Program-made: the position numbers and the translations under genes
The notes under the pieces: model-generated
Told to the model about the DNA's origin: nothing
Databases searched by the model: none
The model's input: only the letters and a program-made list of their open reading frames with translations
Origin: Amycolatopsis mongoliensis
Lineage (GTDB): Bacteria > Actinomycetota > Actinomycetes > Mycobacteriales > Pseudonocardiaceae
Reading direction: 5' to 3'
DNA: 64,000 nt
Assembly (NCBI RefSeq): GCF_030285665.1
Contig: NZ_CP127295.1
Coordinates: 4,216,001 to 4,280,000, forward strand
Shown here: piece by piece, positions 34,157-42,090 of the stretch
Layout: each line of letters begins with the position of its first letter
How positions within the stretch are numbered: the first letter of the stretch is position 1

Positions 34157-34992
34157 CGGTTCTCCTTCCAGGACGCGGCCACGGCCGCGAGGTCCCGCCA
34201 CGCGACCTCCGGGTGGAGGGTCTCGGCGGGGTCCGCATCGAACGGGTCGAGCACGACGGTCTCCGCGCCCAGCGCCCGCAGCTGTGCCAGGTCGTCGAGG
34301 ACCTGGTCGAGGGTGCCTTCCCCGGCGCGCCGGTCCGGGCCGGTCACCGGGGTTCCGGTCACCCGCAGGAGGATCCGCGGTGCGAACGCCGGCACCGGCC
34401 GGTCGCCGGCCAGGGTCTTCAGGCGCTCCAGGCCTTCCCGGAACCCGGACATCGTCATCCGCAGGGGGTGCCACGCGTCGCCGAGCTCCACCGCGCGGCG
34501 CAGCCCGGCGTCGCTGTGCCCGCCCAGCCACAGCGGGATCGGGCCGGCGCGGTAGTCGTCGTGGTCGGCCCAGGCCGCGCGGATCGCCCGGAGGTACTCG
34601 CTGGTCAGCTTCCCGCGCTGCTCGAACGGCACGCCGAGCGCGTCGAACTCCTGCTTCGCCCAGCCGATGCCGGCGCCGAGCACCAGCCGGCCGCCGCTGA
34701 GCGCGTCGAGGTTCGCCGCCATCCGGGCCACCAGCAGCGGATGCCGGTACGGCACGACCAGCACGGTGGTGCCGAGCCGCACCCGGTCGGTGACGCCCGC
34801 GAGCCACGACAGCGTCGTGAACGGCTCGTAGAACGGCGCCGGGTACTGCCCGGCGACGTCCGGGGTGATGGCGACGTGGTCGGACACCATCAGCAAGTCG
34901 AAGCCGAGGCCTTCCACGGTCCGCGCCCAGGAACGCAGTACGCCGGGGTCCGTGCCCGGACCGAAGTTGGGGACGTTCACGCCGATCTTCAC
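34153..34992 (-). CDS. LLM-class F420-dependent oxidoreductase
   Basis: A 279-residue luciferase-like TIM barrel. KIGVNVPNFGPGTDP, GLGFDLLMVSDHV, and LSGGRLVLGAGIGWAKQEFDALG are typical of the F420-using actinobacterial subgroup. Substrate unknown. First gene of the leftward operon with the deaminase and trmO, and divergent from the Lrp gene at 35086 (93-bp spacer). Confidence 0.88.
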   Translation of the reverse strand: MKIGVNVPNFGPGTDPGVLRSWARTVEGLGFDLLMVSDHVAITPDVAGQYPAPFYEPFTTLSWLAGVTDRVRLGTTVLVVPYRHPLLVARMAANLDALSGGRLVLGAGIGWAKQEFDALGVPFEQRGKLTSEYLRAIRAAWADHDDYRAGPIPLWLGGHSDAGLRRAVELGDAWHPLRMTMSGFREGLERLKTLAGDRPVPAFAPRILLRVTGTPVTGPDRRAGEGTLDQVLDDLAQLRALGAETVVLDPFDADPAETLHPEVAWRDLAAVAASWKENR

Positions 34993-35085
34993 CAGGAAAG
35001 GCTATCGAGGTCAAAGCCGTGATCGGAAGGGAACGATCACGGTGTTCGGCGGCTTCGGCCGTGGATCTCGCGGTACATTCGCCTC

Positions 35086-35550
35086 ATGACCGAGAGTCTC
35101 GATCCGACGGACTGGGCCATCCTGGTCGAGCTGCAGCAGGACGCCCGGCTGCCGCTCACCGAGCTCGGCCGCCGCGTGAACCTCAGCGCGTCGGCCGCGA
35201 CCGAACGGCTGCGGCGGCTCGAGGCCGCGGGCGTGATCACCGGCTACCGCGCCGACATCGACCTCGGCAAGGTCGGCTACCCGGTGCTCGCCGTCGTCCG
35301 GCTCAAGTACCCCGGCAGCCGGCACGACGCCCTGCACAAGCTGCTCGGCGAGCGCCTCGAGATCCTCGAATGCCTGCGCACGACCGGCGACGACTGCTAC
35401 ACGCTCAAGGTGGCCGCGGCCTCGATGGCCCACCTCGAGCACACGATGGACGAGCTGGCCCAGTTCGGCAGCACGACCACGAACGTCGTCTACAGCCAGA
35501 CCCTGCCCTACCGCGGACCGCGGGAGCCCGCCCGTGACCTCGACGGCTGA
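35086..35550 (+). CDS. Lrp/AsnC family regulator
   Basis: A 154-residue regulator with an N-terminal helix-turn-helix (LDPTDWAILVELQQDARL, LSASAATERLRRLEAAGVITGY) and a C-terminal RAM ligand domain. TACATT (35074-35079) ends 6 nt before the ATG and there is no ribosome site: leaderless. Overlaps the following P-loop gene by 17 bp. Probable regulator of the divergent LLM operon or of itself; effector unknown. Confidence 0.92.
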   Translation: MTESLDPTDWAILVELQQDARLPLTELGRRVNLSASAATERLRRLEAAGVITGYRADIDLGKVGYPVLAVVRLKYPGSRHDALHKLLGERLEILECLRTTGDDCYTLKVAAASMAHLEHTMDELAQFGSTTTNVVYSQTLPYRGPREPARDLDG

Positions 35551-36058
35551 GCGCATCGTCGTCTACGGCGTGACCGGCTCGGGCAAGTCGACGCTCGCGG
35601 CCCGGATCGCCGAGCGCACCGGCCTGCCGTACGTCTCGGCCGACGATCTCACCTGGCAGCCGGGCTGGGTAGCGGTACCCGACGAGGAGCAGCGCCGCCG
35701 CATCGGCGAGGTGTGCGCGGGCCGGCGCTGGGTCCTCGATGCCGCCTACGGCAGGTGGAAGGACGTCGTGCTGCCGCGCGCGCAGCTCATCGTGGGTCTC
35801 GACTACCCGCGCTGGCTCTCGCTGGGCCGCCTGGTGCGCCGGACGGCCGTGCGCTCGGTGACCCGCGAACGGATCTGCAACGGCAACGTCGAGTCGGTCC
35901 GCCAGATGCTCTCCGCGGACTCGATCATCCGCTGGCACTTCGCGTCGTTCGCGAGGAAACGGGCGACCATCCGGGCCTGGGCCGCCGAGTCTCCCGGCCC
36001 CGAAATCCTCCGGCTGACGTCCCCGCGCGAGACCCGCCGCTGGCTGGACACCCTCTGA
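35534..36058 (+). CDS. P-loop NTPase, adenylate-kinase/topology-modulation-like
   Basis: A 174-residue P-loop protein: Walker A GVTGSGKST near the N-terminus, a PYVSADDLTWQPGW substrate segment, and Arg-rich lid-like region (RRTAVRSVTRERICNGNVE). It resembles small kinase-like ATPases annotated as topology modulation proteins. Phosphoryl acceptor unknown. Starts at GTG inside the end of the Lrp gene. Confidence 0.83.
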   Translation: MTSTAERIVVYGVTGSGKSTLAARIAERTGLPYVSADDLTWQPGWVAVPDEEQRRRIGEVCAGRRWVLDAAYGRWKDVVLPRAQLIVGLDYPRWLSLGRLVRRTAVRSVTRERICNGNVESVRQMLSADSIIRWHFASFARKRATIRAWAAESPGPEILRLTSPRETRRWLDTL

Positions 36059-36060
36059 CC

Positions 36061-36537
36061 TCAGGTGCCCGGCGGTAACAGCGGTCCGCCGCTCCAGTGC
36101 TGGAACACCAGGTTCGTGTGCACGCGGGCGACCTCGTCGCGGGCGGTCAGCTCGTCGAGGACCAGGCGCTGCAGCTCACCGGCGGAGCTGGTCGCGACGT
36201 GCGCGAGGAAGTCGTCCGGCCCGGTCAGGTGGTAGACCGCGCGCACCTCGGGCAGCGACAGCAGGTGCTCGACGAACGGGTCCACCAGCGGCCGCCGGTG
36301 CGGGCGGACCTGGACGAACAGGAACGCCTCCAGTGGTCGGCCCAGCTTCGCCGCGTCGACCGACGCGTGCTGCCCGGTGATCACGCCGGTGTCCCGCAGC
36401 CGGGAGACGCGGTCCAGGCACGTCGACGGCGCGATGCCGACCGCGGCCGCCAGGTCCTTGTTGGTGATCCGGGCATCGTTCTGGAGCAGGCGCAGAATCT
36501 CGAGATCAACCGGACTCAGTTCGACGGAATCGGACAT
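36061..36537 (-). CDS. Lrp/AsnC family regulator, divergent to the methionine-gamma-lyase-like gene
   Basis: A 158-residue Lrp protein: HTH LSPVDLEILRLLQNDARI and GIAPSTCLDRVSRLRDTGVI, then a RAM domain with LTGPDDFLAHVAT. It is read away from the PLP enzyme gene across a 58-bp spacer. This mirrors the Pseudomonas mdeR-mdeA pair (Lrp activator beside methionine gamma-lyase), so it probably controls that gene in response to a sulfur amino acid. Confidence 0.92.
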   Translation of the reverse strand: MSDSVELSPVDLEILRLLQNDARITNKDLAAAVGIAPSTCLDRVSRLRDTGVITGQHASVDAAKLGRPLEAFLFVQVRPHRRPLVDPFVEHLLSLPEVRAVYHLTGPDDFLAHVATSSAGELQRLVLDELTARDEVARVHTNLVFQHWSGGPLLPPGT

Positions 36538-36595
36538 CGGCGAATGATATCCGAGACTGTTGTCCTGGATCCGGTGAAAGCTCGATCATGCTGGC

Positions 36596-37714
36596 ATGAC
36601 CTCCTCGCTGCGCACGCGCGCCGTCCACGCCGGCCGTGACGACCTCACGGACCTCGGCGTGCACGCCGCACCGCTCGACCTGTCGACGACCTACCCGTCC
36701 CGCGACAGTGCCGCCGAAGCCGCCCGGATCGACGAGTTCGCCGCCGGCGGCGAACTCGACGGCCCGCCGATCTACGGCCGGGTGGGCAACCCGACCGTCG
36801 AACGGTTCGAGCGCGCGCTCGCCGAGCTCGAAGGCTTCGAGCACGGCGTCGCGTTCGCCAGCGGCATGGCCGCTGTCTCGGCCTGCCTGCTTTCCGCGGT
36901 GGCGCAAGGGAAACGGCACGTCGTCGCCGTGCGCCCGCTGTACGGCTGCAGCGACCACCTGCTCGAGTCCGGGCTGCTCGGCACCGAGGTCACCTGGGCC
37001 GCGCCCGGCGCCGTCGCCGCCGCGCTGCGGCCCGACACCGGGCTGGTGTTCGTCGAAACACCGGCGAACCCGACGCTCGCCGAGACCGACATCGCCGCGC
37101 TGGCGGCCGCCTGCGGTGACGTGCCTCTCTTGGTGGACAACACCTTCGCGACCCCGGTGCTCCAGCGCCCGGGCCGCCACGGCGCGCGGATCGTCCTGCA
37201 CAGCGCGACGAAGTTCCTCGGCGGCCACGGCGACGTGATGGGCGGGATCGTCGCGTGCGACGCCGCGGAAGCCGCCCGGCTGCGGCAGATCCGCTTCGCG
37301 ACCGGCGGCGTGCTGCACCCGCTCGCCGGATACCTGTTGCTGCGCGGGCTTTCCACGCTGCCGCTGCGCGTCAACGCCGCGTCGGCGACGGCGACGACGC
37401 TGGCCGAGCGGCTCGCCGCCCACCCGGCGGTGACGGCCGTCCACTACCCGCGGCTGGGCGGGCCGCTGGTGGCGTTCGAGGTCGACGGCGACCCGCACGC
37501 CCTGATCGGCGCGGTCCGGCTGATCACGCCAGCGGTCAGCCTGGGCAGCGTCGACACGCTCATCCAGCACCCCGGATCGATCAGCCACCGGATCGTCGAC
37601 CCGGGCGACCGGCACGACGCGGGGGTGTCCGACCAGCTGATCCGGCTGTCGGCCGGGCTCGAGGACGTCGAGGATCTCTGGGCCGACCTGGAACAGGCCC
37701 TGAAGGTTCTCTAG
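36596..37714 (+). CDS. Methionine gamma-lyase-like PLP enzyme (Cys/Met metabolism family)
   Basis: A 372-residue fold-type I PLP enzyme. The PLP Lys is residue 206 (HSATKFLGGHGDV), and Tyr116 lies in PLYGCSDHLL. The Cys at 118 is notable: methionine gamma-lyases have Cys at this place where cystathionine lyases/synthases usually have Gly. It is somewhat short (family about 390). Substrate could be methionine, homocysteine or cystathionine; the Cys and the divergent Lrp gene favour methionine. Confidence 0.85.
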   Translation: MTSSLRTRAVHAGRDDLTDLGVHAAPLDLSTTYPSRDSAAEAARIDEFAAGGELDGPPIYGRVGNPTVERFERALAELEGFEHGVAFASGMAAVSACLLSAVAQGKRHVVAVRPLYGCSDHLLESGLLGTEVTWAAPGAVAAALRPDTGLVFVETPANPTLAETDIAALAAACGDVPLLVDNTFATPVLQRPGRHGARIVLHSATKFLGGHGDVMGGIVACDAAEAARLRQIRFATGGVLHPLAGYLLLRGLSTLPLRVNAASATATTLAERLAAHPAVTAVHYPRLGGPLVAFEVDGDPHALIGAVRLITPAVSLGSVDTLIQHPGSISHRIVDPGDRHDAGVSDQLIRLSAGLEDVEDLWADLEQALKVL

Positions 37715-37923
37715 CCGCAGCAGCCGCCGCCACAGCAGCCACCGCCGCCGCCGGCCGGGACCGCGGGACCGCTCGCGGCCCCGGTGAGGGCGACCGTGGT
37801 GAGCAGCTTGACGGTGTCGGTGTGGCCCTCCGGGCAGGCCGCCGGCGCGCCGGATTCGCTCATCGGGCGCAGGAGCTCGAAGGTCTCGGTGCACTCGCGG
37901 CAGCGGTAGGCGTAGGTCGGCAT
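37711..37923 (-). CDS. FmdB-family zinc ribbon protein
   Basis: A 70-residue protein with the FmdB regulatory-domain zinc ribbon (YAYRCRECTETFEL; Cys of CPEGH as second pair) and a Gly/Cys tail (GGGCCGGGCCG) of actinobacterial members. Function unknown. Its end overlaps the PLP enzyme stop by 4 bp; divergent from the phosphodiesterase gene. Confidence 0.9.
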   Translation of the reverse strand: MPTYAYRCRECTETFELLRPMSESGAPAACPEGHTDTVKLLTTVALTGAASGPAVPAGGGGGCCGGGCCG

Positions 37924-37968
37924 GCCGCGATTATCGCCGGAGGAGCCCGCGGATGGGAAGCTGGGCGC

Positions 37969-39093
37969 GTGCAGCCGCCAACGCTTGCCGACGTCCCGCA
38001 CCTCGGCCAGGTCGTCCCGTCCCTGCTCGCCGTGCTCGGGGTGCCCGGTTTCGGGAACACGCTGGCGCTGCCGGAGGCCCGCAGCGCCGGGGTGCTGCTG
38101 GTCGACGGGCTCGGCTGGGAGCTGCTGGCCGAGCACGCCGCGGACGCGCCGGTGCTGACCGAGCTCGCCCGGGAGTCGCTGCGCGTGGGCTTCCCGTCCA
38201 CGACGGCCGCCGGGGTGGCGGCGATCGGCACCGGGCTCGCTTCCGGCGAGCACGGCATGGTCGGCTACACGTTCGAGATGCCCGGCACGGGTGTGCTCAA
38301 CGCGTTGCGCTGGCGCAGCCACGAGGACGGCAGCGACCTCCGTGGCGCGCTCCCGCCCCGCGAGGTGCAGCCGCTGCCGACGACGTTCGAACGGGCGGCC
38401 GAAGCGGGCATCGACGCCGCCGTGGTGTCGTCGGCCAAGTTCGCCGACACCGCCTTGACCCGGGCCACGCAGAGCGGTGCGCGGTACGCCGGGGTGCACG
38501 CCTTGGGCGACCTCGCCGCGCGGACGCTGTCGGTGCTCGGCGGGCGGGCGTTCTGCTACGCCTACCACAGCGAACTCGACCTGCTCGGGCACGTGTACGG
38601 CCCCGGGTCCACCGCGTGGCGGATGCAGCTGCGGCAGATCGACCGGCTCGTCGAGTCCCTTGTGGACGGTCTGCCGGCCGGCGCCCTGCTCGCGGTGGTG
38701 GCCGACCACGGCATGGTCACCGTCGAGGACAAGCTCGACCTCGAAGACGTCCCGGAGCTGCTTGCGGGTGTCCGGACCTTCGGGGGCGAGGTGCGCGCCC
38801 GGCACGTCTACACCGAGCCGGGTGCGGCCGCAGACGTCCTCGCGGCCTGGCGGGCGGTGCTGGGCGAGCGGGCCTGGGTGCGGTCGCGGGAGGAGGCCGT
38901 CGCCGAAGGGTGGTTCGGGCACACGGTCAGCGACCGGGTGCTGCCGCGGATCGGCGACGTCGTCGCGGCGGCCCGGGGACGGTTCGGGATGGTGCGGGGG
39001 CTCGCCGAGGCCGTGGAGACGTCGCTGATCGGGCAGCACGGGTCGCTCACCACGGCCGAGCAACTCGTGCCGCTGGCGCTCGTGCAGGGCTGA
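37969..39093 (+). CDS. Alkaline phosphatase-superfamily phosphodiesterase
   Basis: A 374-residue type I phosphodiesterase/nucleotide pyrophosphatase. The metal and nucleophile features are VLLVDGLGWELL, the Thr nucleophile segment FPSTTAAGVAAIGTG, YHSELDLLGHVYGPGS and VVADHGMVTVED. Acts on an unknown phosphodiester; members hydrolyse nucleotides or lipid phosphoesters. GTG 37969 gives the usual N-terminus; a much longer in-frame reading overlaps the PLP gene and is rejected. Confidence 0.88.
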   Translation: MQPPTLADVPHLGQVVPSLLAVLGVPGFGNTLALPEARSAGVLLVDGLGWELLAEHAADAPVLTELARESLRVGFPSTTAAGVAAIGTGLASGEHGMVGYTFEMPGTGVLNALRWRSHEDGSDLRGALPPREVQPLPTTFERAAEAGIDAAVVSSAKFADTALTRATQSGARYAGVHALGDLAARTLSVLGGRAFCYAYHSELDLLGHVYGPGSTAWRMQLRQIDRLVESLVDGLPAGALLAVVADHGMVTVEDKLDLEDVPELLAGVRTFGGEVRARHVYTEPGAAADVLAAWRAVLGERAWVRSREEAVAEGWFGHTVSDRVLPRIGDVVAAARGRFGMVRGLAEAVETSLIGQHGSLTTAEQLVPLALVQG

Positions 39094-39099
39094 GCGTTA

Positions 39100-39122
39100 C
39101 CCGGAAGGGTCCGATTTCCGGG
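39100..39122 (+). terminator. Hairpin after the phosphodiesterase gene
   Basis: CCCGGAA and TTCCGGG (7-bp stem, 9-nt loop) lie 6 bp after the stop. No T-run follows. Probable terminator. Confidence 0.5.
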
Positions 39123-39199
39123 AAGGTGCTCCGGCGGGAACTTTGCCGTCCGGTGTGCCGACCTGTCCACTGCGTACCCGAGTGACGGGAGTGGGCGGG

Positions 39200-40300
39200 A
39201 TGAGCGGGCTGGACGGGATCGGGGTCGTCGGCGCCGGCGGTGAGGGACGGGCCGTCGCGGCCCACCTCGCCTCGCGGGGGCTGCCGGTGCACCTCTGCAC
39301 GCGGGATCTCGAGGCCGTGGCGGAGATCGCGCGCAGCCGGGAGATCGTCGCCACCGGGGTGCTCGACGGGCGGTTCCCGCTGCGGGAGGTGACGGCGGAT
39401 CCCGCAGCGCTTGCCGGGCGGGCCGTGGTGCTGGTCGCGACGGTGACGACCGCTTACCCGGAGGTCGCCGTCCGGCTCGCGCCGTACCTTCGCCCGGGAC
39501 AGGTCGTCGTGTTGTTCTCCAGCAAGCTGTGCGGGAGCGTCGAGTTCGCGCACGCGCTCGCCGCCGCCGGGGCACCGGAGGTCGACGTCGTCGAGACCGA
39601 CGCGCTGTTCGCCGCGCGGCCGTCCGGGACCGGCGGCGTGACCGTGCTGGGCGCCAAGGGCTGGAACCTGATCTCCGGCAGCACGCCGGCCGCCGTCGCC
39701 CGGCACGCCGGGCTGCTGCGCGAGTGGTTCCCGATGCTGGAGGTCGCACGCAACCCGGTGGAACGCGGCCTGCACGACTTCGGCGCGGTCGCGCACGTGC
39801 CGATCGCGCTCGCCAACCTCGGCACCATCGACCGCGCGGAGGAGCTGCTCTTCTACGTCGAAGGCGTTTCCCACCGCACGGTCGCGCTGCTGGAACGGAC
39901 CGAGGCCGAGTTCGCCGCCGTCGCCCGGGCCTACGACGCCCGGCTGCTACCCATGACCGAGGTCCTCGACCGCTACTACGGCTGCCCGGCCACGACGCTG
40001 CTCGACGCGTTGCGGACGGTGGAGCCGTACCGGACGATCGCCGCGCCGACCAGCCTCGACCACCGCTTCCTCACCGAGGACATCCGCTCCACGCTCGTGC
40101 CGCTGCAGGCACTCGCGCGGTGTGCCGGGGTCGCCACGCCCATGGTCGACGCCGCCATCACGATCATGTCCGTGCTCGGGGGCGAGGACTTCCGCCGGTC
40201 CGGGCGGACACTGGCCCGGCTCGGCTGGGACGGGCTCGGCCACACCGGGATCCTGCGCCGGCTGCGGACTGGCTGCCGGGTGGCGGGCCGCGCGGCCTGA
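39200..40300 (+). CDS. NAD/NADP octopine/nopaline dehydrogenase-family protein
   Basis: A 366-residue opine-dehydrogenase-like protein. The N-terminal Rossmann loop is GVVGAGGEGRAVAAHLASRG, and the C-terminal helical octopine-DH domain contains the expected His region (LHDFGAVAHVPIALANLG). It would reductively join an amino acid to a keto acid or reduce a related substrate. No nicotianamine-like synthase or metal transporter flanks it, so an opine-metallophore role is not supported here. Start set at ATG 39200; GTG 39191 is an alternative. Confidence 0.82.
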   Translation: MSGLDGIGVVGAGGEGRAVAAHLASRGLPVHLCTRDLEAVAEIARSREIVATGVLDGRFPLREVTADPAALAGRAVVLVATVTTAYPEVAVRLAPYLRPGQVVVLFSSKLCGSVEFAHALAAAGAPEVDVVETDALFAARPSGTGGVTVLGAKGWNLISGSTPAAVARHAGLLREWFPMLEVARNPVERGLHDFGAVAHVPIALANLGTIDRAEELLFYVEGVSHRTVALLERTEAEFAAVARAYDARLLPMTEVLDRYYGCPATTLLDALRTVEPYRTIAAPTSLDHRFLTEDIRSTLVPLQALARCAGVATPMVDAAITIMSVLGGEDFRRSGRTLARLGWDGLGHTGILRRLRTGCRVAGRAA

Positions 40301-40313
40301 GCCCCACTGACAT

Positions 40314-40418
40314 CTGGTGTGATCGAAGGGCCAGCACACGTGATTGGAGAGTCGACACGCGTGATTGGAGGGTCGACGCGCGTGCCTGGACGGACGACAC
40401 GTGTGCCTGGGCGGTCGG
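40314..40418. repeat. 21-bp tandem repeat, four good copies plus one degenerate
   Basis: Units start at 40335, 40356, 40377 and 40398 (consensus CACGCGTGATTGGAGGGTCGA in the first two, drifting to CGTGCCTGGACGG in the last two); a weaker copy precedes at 40314. The period is exactly two helical turns. Each unit holds CRCGYG and GTCGA motifs that are near-palindromes. It occupies the gap upstream of the 101-residue gene. Confidence 0.85.
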
Positions 40419-40438
40419 CTCGCCGGGGCGGGGGCGGA

Positions 40439-40444
40439 TACCGT
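40439..40444 (+). promoter_or_regulatory. -10 box of the 101-residue gene (leaderless)
   Basis: TACCGT ends 6 nt before the GTG at 40451. It decides the start: the same frame is open back through the 21-bp repeats to 40319, but that would lie upstream of transcription. Confidence 0.6.
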
Positions 40445-40450
40445 TCGGGC

Positions 40451-40756
40451 GTGCCTCGACGGAATCGTCCCGGCCGCCGCGCGGACGGCGGGCCGCCCGA
40501 ACGCGACCTCGGTGCCGCGACCGGCTGGGCCCGCGCCGAGTCCGGGTCGGACGGCGATTGGCTCGTGCGGACCGTGCCCGGCTCGCAGGCGACCAAGTTC
40601 TACCGCTGCCCCGGCTGCGACCACGAGATCCGGCCGGGCACGCCGCACCTCGTCGTCTGGCCGGCCGACGACACCGGCTCGGTCGCCGACCGGCGGCACT
40701 GGCACCGGCCCTGCTGGGACGCCCGGGCCCGCCGGCGGCCGAACCGCCGCTGGTGA
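40451..40756 (+). CDS. Conserved actinobacterial zinc-finger-like protein
   Basis: A 101-residue protein with a basic N-terminus (MPRRNRPGRRADGG) and a compact metal-binding pattern: YRCPGCDHEIRPGTPH followed by RRHWHRPCWDAR. The Cys and His residues would bind one zinc. The Arg-rich tail suggests nucleic-acid binding. Homologues are widespread in actinobacteria with no known role. Confidence 0.75.
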   Translation: MPRRNRPGRRADGGPPERDLGAATGWARAESGSDGDWLVRTVPGSQATKFYRCPGCDHEIRPGTPHLVVWPADDTGSVADRRHWHRPCWDARARRRPNRRW

Positions 40757-40790
40757 CGCTTCGCTCTGGAGTTTTCAAGCAACGCCCGGC

Positions 40791-41288
40791 TCAGCGCCGG
40801 TAGTGCCGCGACATCGCGCCGTCGTACATCTCCTCCGTGTACTCGGTGAAGCCGAGCCGCTCCGCCACCCGCAGCGACGGCTTGTTGTCGACGCTCACGC
40901 TCGCCAGCACCGGCAGCGACGGCAGGTCCCGGGCACACCACTGCAGGATCGCCAGGCCGGCCTCGACCGCGTAGCCCTTGCCCCACGCCGACGGCCGGAA
41001 CCGGTAGCCGAGGTTCAGCACCTTCTCGCCGTGGAACTCCCGCAGCCGCACCCCGCACATGCCGATCACCTCGGTGCCGCCGCGTTCGGTCACCGCCGGG
41101 TAGCCGAAGCCGTGCTCGGCCCAGTGCGCCAGCCACTCCGAGAACATCGCCGACGCGCGCGGGACGTCGGGCGGGTCGGGGTTGAAGCGGTTGGTGCGCG
41201 GGTCGGTGTGGATGTCGACCATCGCCTGCCGGTCCGCCTCCTGGGGCGGACGCAGCAGCAGCCGGTCGGTTTCGATGTCGGTGAACAC
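40791..41288 (-). CDS. GNAT acetyltransferase, RimJ/RimL-like
   Basis: A 165-residue N-acetyltransferase: ETDRLLLRPPQEADRQAM is the N-terminal strand-helix, YRFRPSAWGKGYAVEAG the acetyl-CoA pyrophosphate loop, and NKPSLRVAERLGF the C-terminal motif. Acceptor unknown (ribosomal protein N-terminus or small amine). GTG 41288 has TAGCTT (minus strand, 41296-41301) 7 nt upstream; longer readings are rejected. Confidence 0.88.
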   Translation of the reverse strand: MFTDIETDRLLLRPPQEADRQAMVDIHTDPRTNRFNPDPPDVPRASAMFSEWLAHWAEHGFGYPAVTERGGTEVIGMCGVRLREFHGEKVLNLGYRFRPSAWGKGYAVEAGLAILQWCARDLPSLPVLASVSVDNKPSLRVAERLGFTEYTEEMYDGAMSRHYRR

Positions 41289-41328
41289 AGCGGCGAAGCT
41301 AGCGCGGGGGTCCGACAAAATGGCCCGC

Positions 41329-42090
41329 ATGACCGAACTGCCGCTGGTCCTCCTCCACGCCTTTCCCCTGGACGCCCGCATGTGGAACGCGGTGCGCGAG
41401 CCCCTCGCGTCACACCTTCGGGTGATTACCCCGGACCAGCGCGGGCTGGGCCGCTCGCCGTTGCCGGAGTCCGATCGCGAACCGAGCCTCGAGGACGCCG
41501 CGCGCGACGTCGTCGCCCTGCTGGACCGCCTGGAGCTGGACCGCGTCGTGCTCGGCGGCTGCTCGATGGGCGGCTACCTCGCGATGGCCGTGCTGCGGCT
41601 GGCGCCGGAGCGGGTCGGCGGGCTCGTGCTCATCGACACGAAGGCCACGGCCGACACGCCCGAGGCCGCCCAGACCCGGCTGGACGTCGCCAAGCGGGTC
41701 GAAGCCGAGGGCATCCGGGGCTGGCTCGCCGAGGCCAACCTGCCCAACCTGCTGGCCGGGTCGACGCGCGAGCAGCGCCCGGACGTGGTCGAGACCGTCC
41801 GGGAGATCATCGAATCGCAGCCGCCCGCCGGGATCTCGTGGACGGCGCTGGCCCTGCGGACGCGCCCGGACTCCCTCGACCTGCTGCGCGAGTCGGGAAT
41901 CCCCGCGCTGGTCGTCGTCGGCGAAAAGGACCCGATCACCCCCGTGGGGGCGGCGAGCGCCATGGTCGAGGTGCTGGACGGCGCGACGCTGGTGGTGCTG
42001 CCGGGCGCCGGGCACCTGACCCCGCTGGAGGACCCGGCGGGCGTGGTCGAGGCGATCCTGTCCTGGTACCCGGCAACTCACGAGAAGTAG
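41329..42090 (+). CDS. Alpha/beta hydrolase
   Basis: A 253-residue hydrolase: LPLVLLHAFPLDARMW is the oxyanion strand, GGCSMGGYLAMAV the nucleophile elbow, Asp in VVVGEKDPITP and His in GAGHLTPLEDP. Substrate unknown (ester, lactone or C-C bond). CAAAAT lies 8 nt before ATG 41329; ATG 41320 is an alternative start. Its end overlaps the phosphotransferase gene by 13 bp. Confidence 0.9.
   Translation: MTELPLVLLHAFPLDARMWNAVREPLASHLRVITPDQRGLGRSPLPESDREPSLEDAARDVVALLDRLELDRVVLGGCSMGGYLAMAVLRLAPERVGGLVLIDTKATADTPEAAQTRLDVAKRVEAEGIRGWLAEANLPNLLAGSTREQRPDVVETVREIIESQPPAGISWTALALRTRPDSLDLLRESGIPALVVVGEKDPITPVGAASAMVEVLDGATLVVLPGAGHLTPLEDPAGVVEAILSWYPATHEK

Noticed and set aside
39200..40300. Opine metallophore biosynthesis locus
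   Set aside because: No nicotianamine-like synthase or metallophore transporter next to the dehydrogenase.
40314..40418. 21-bp repeats as a CRISPR array
   Set aside because: Units are contiguous with no spacers, and there are no cas genes.
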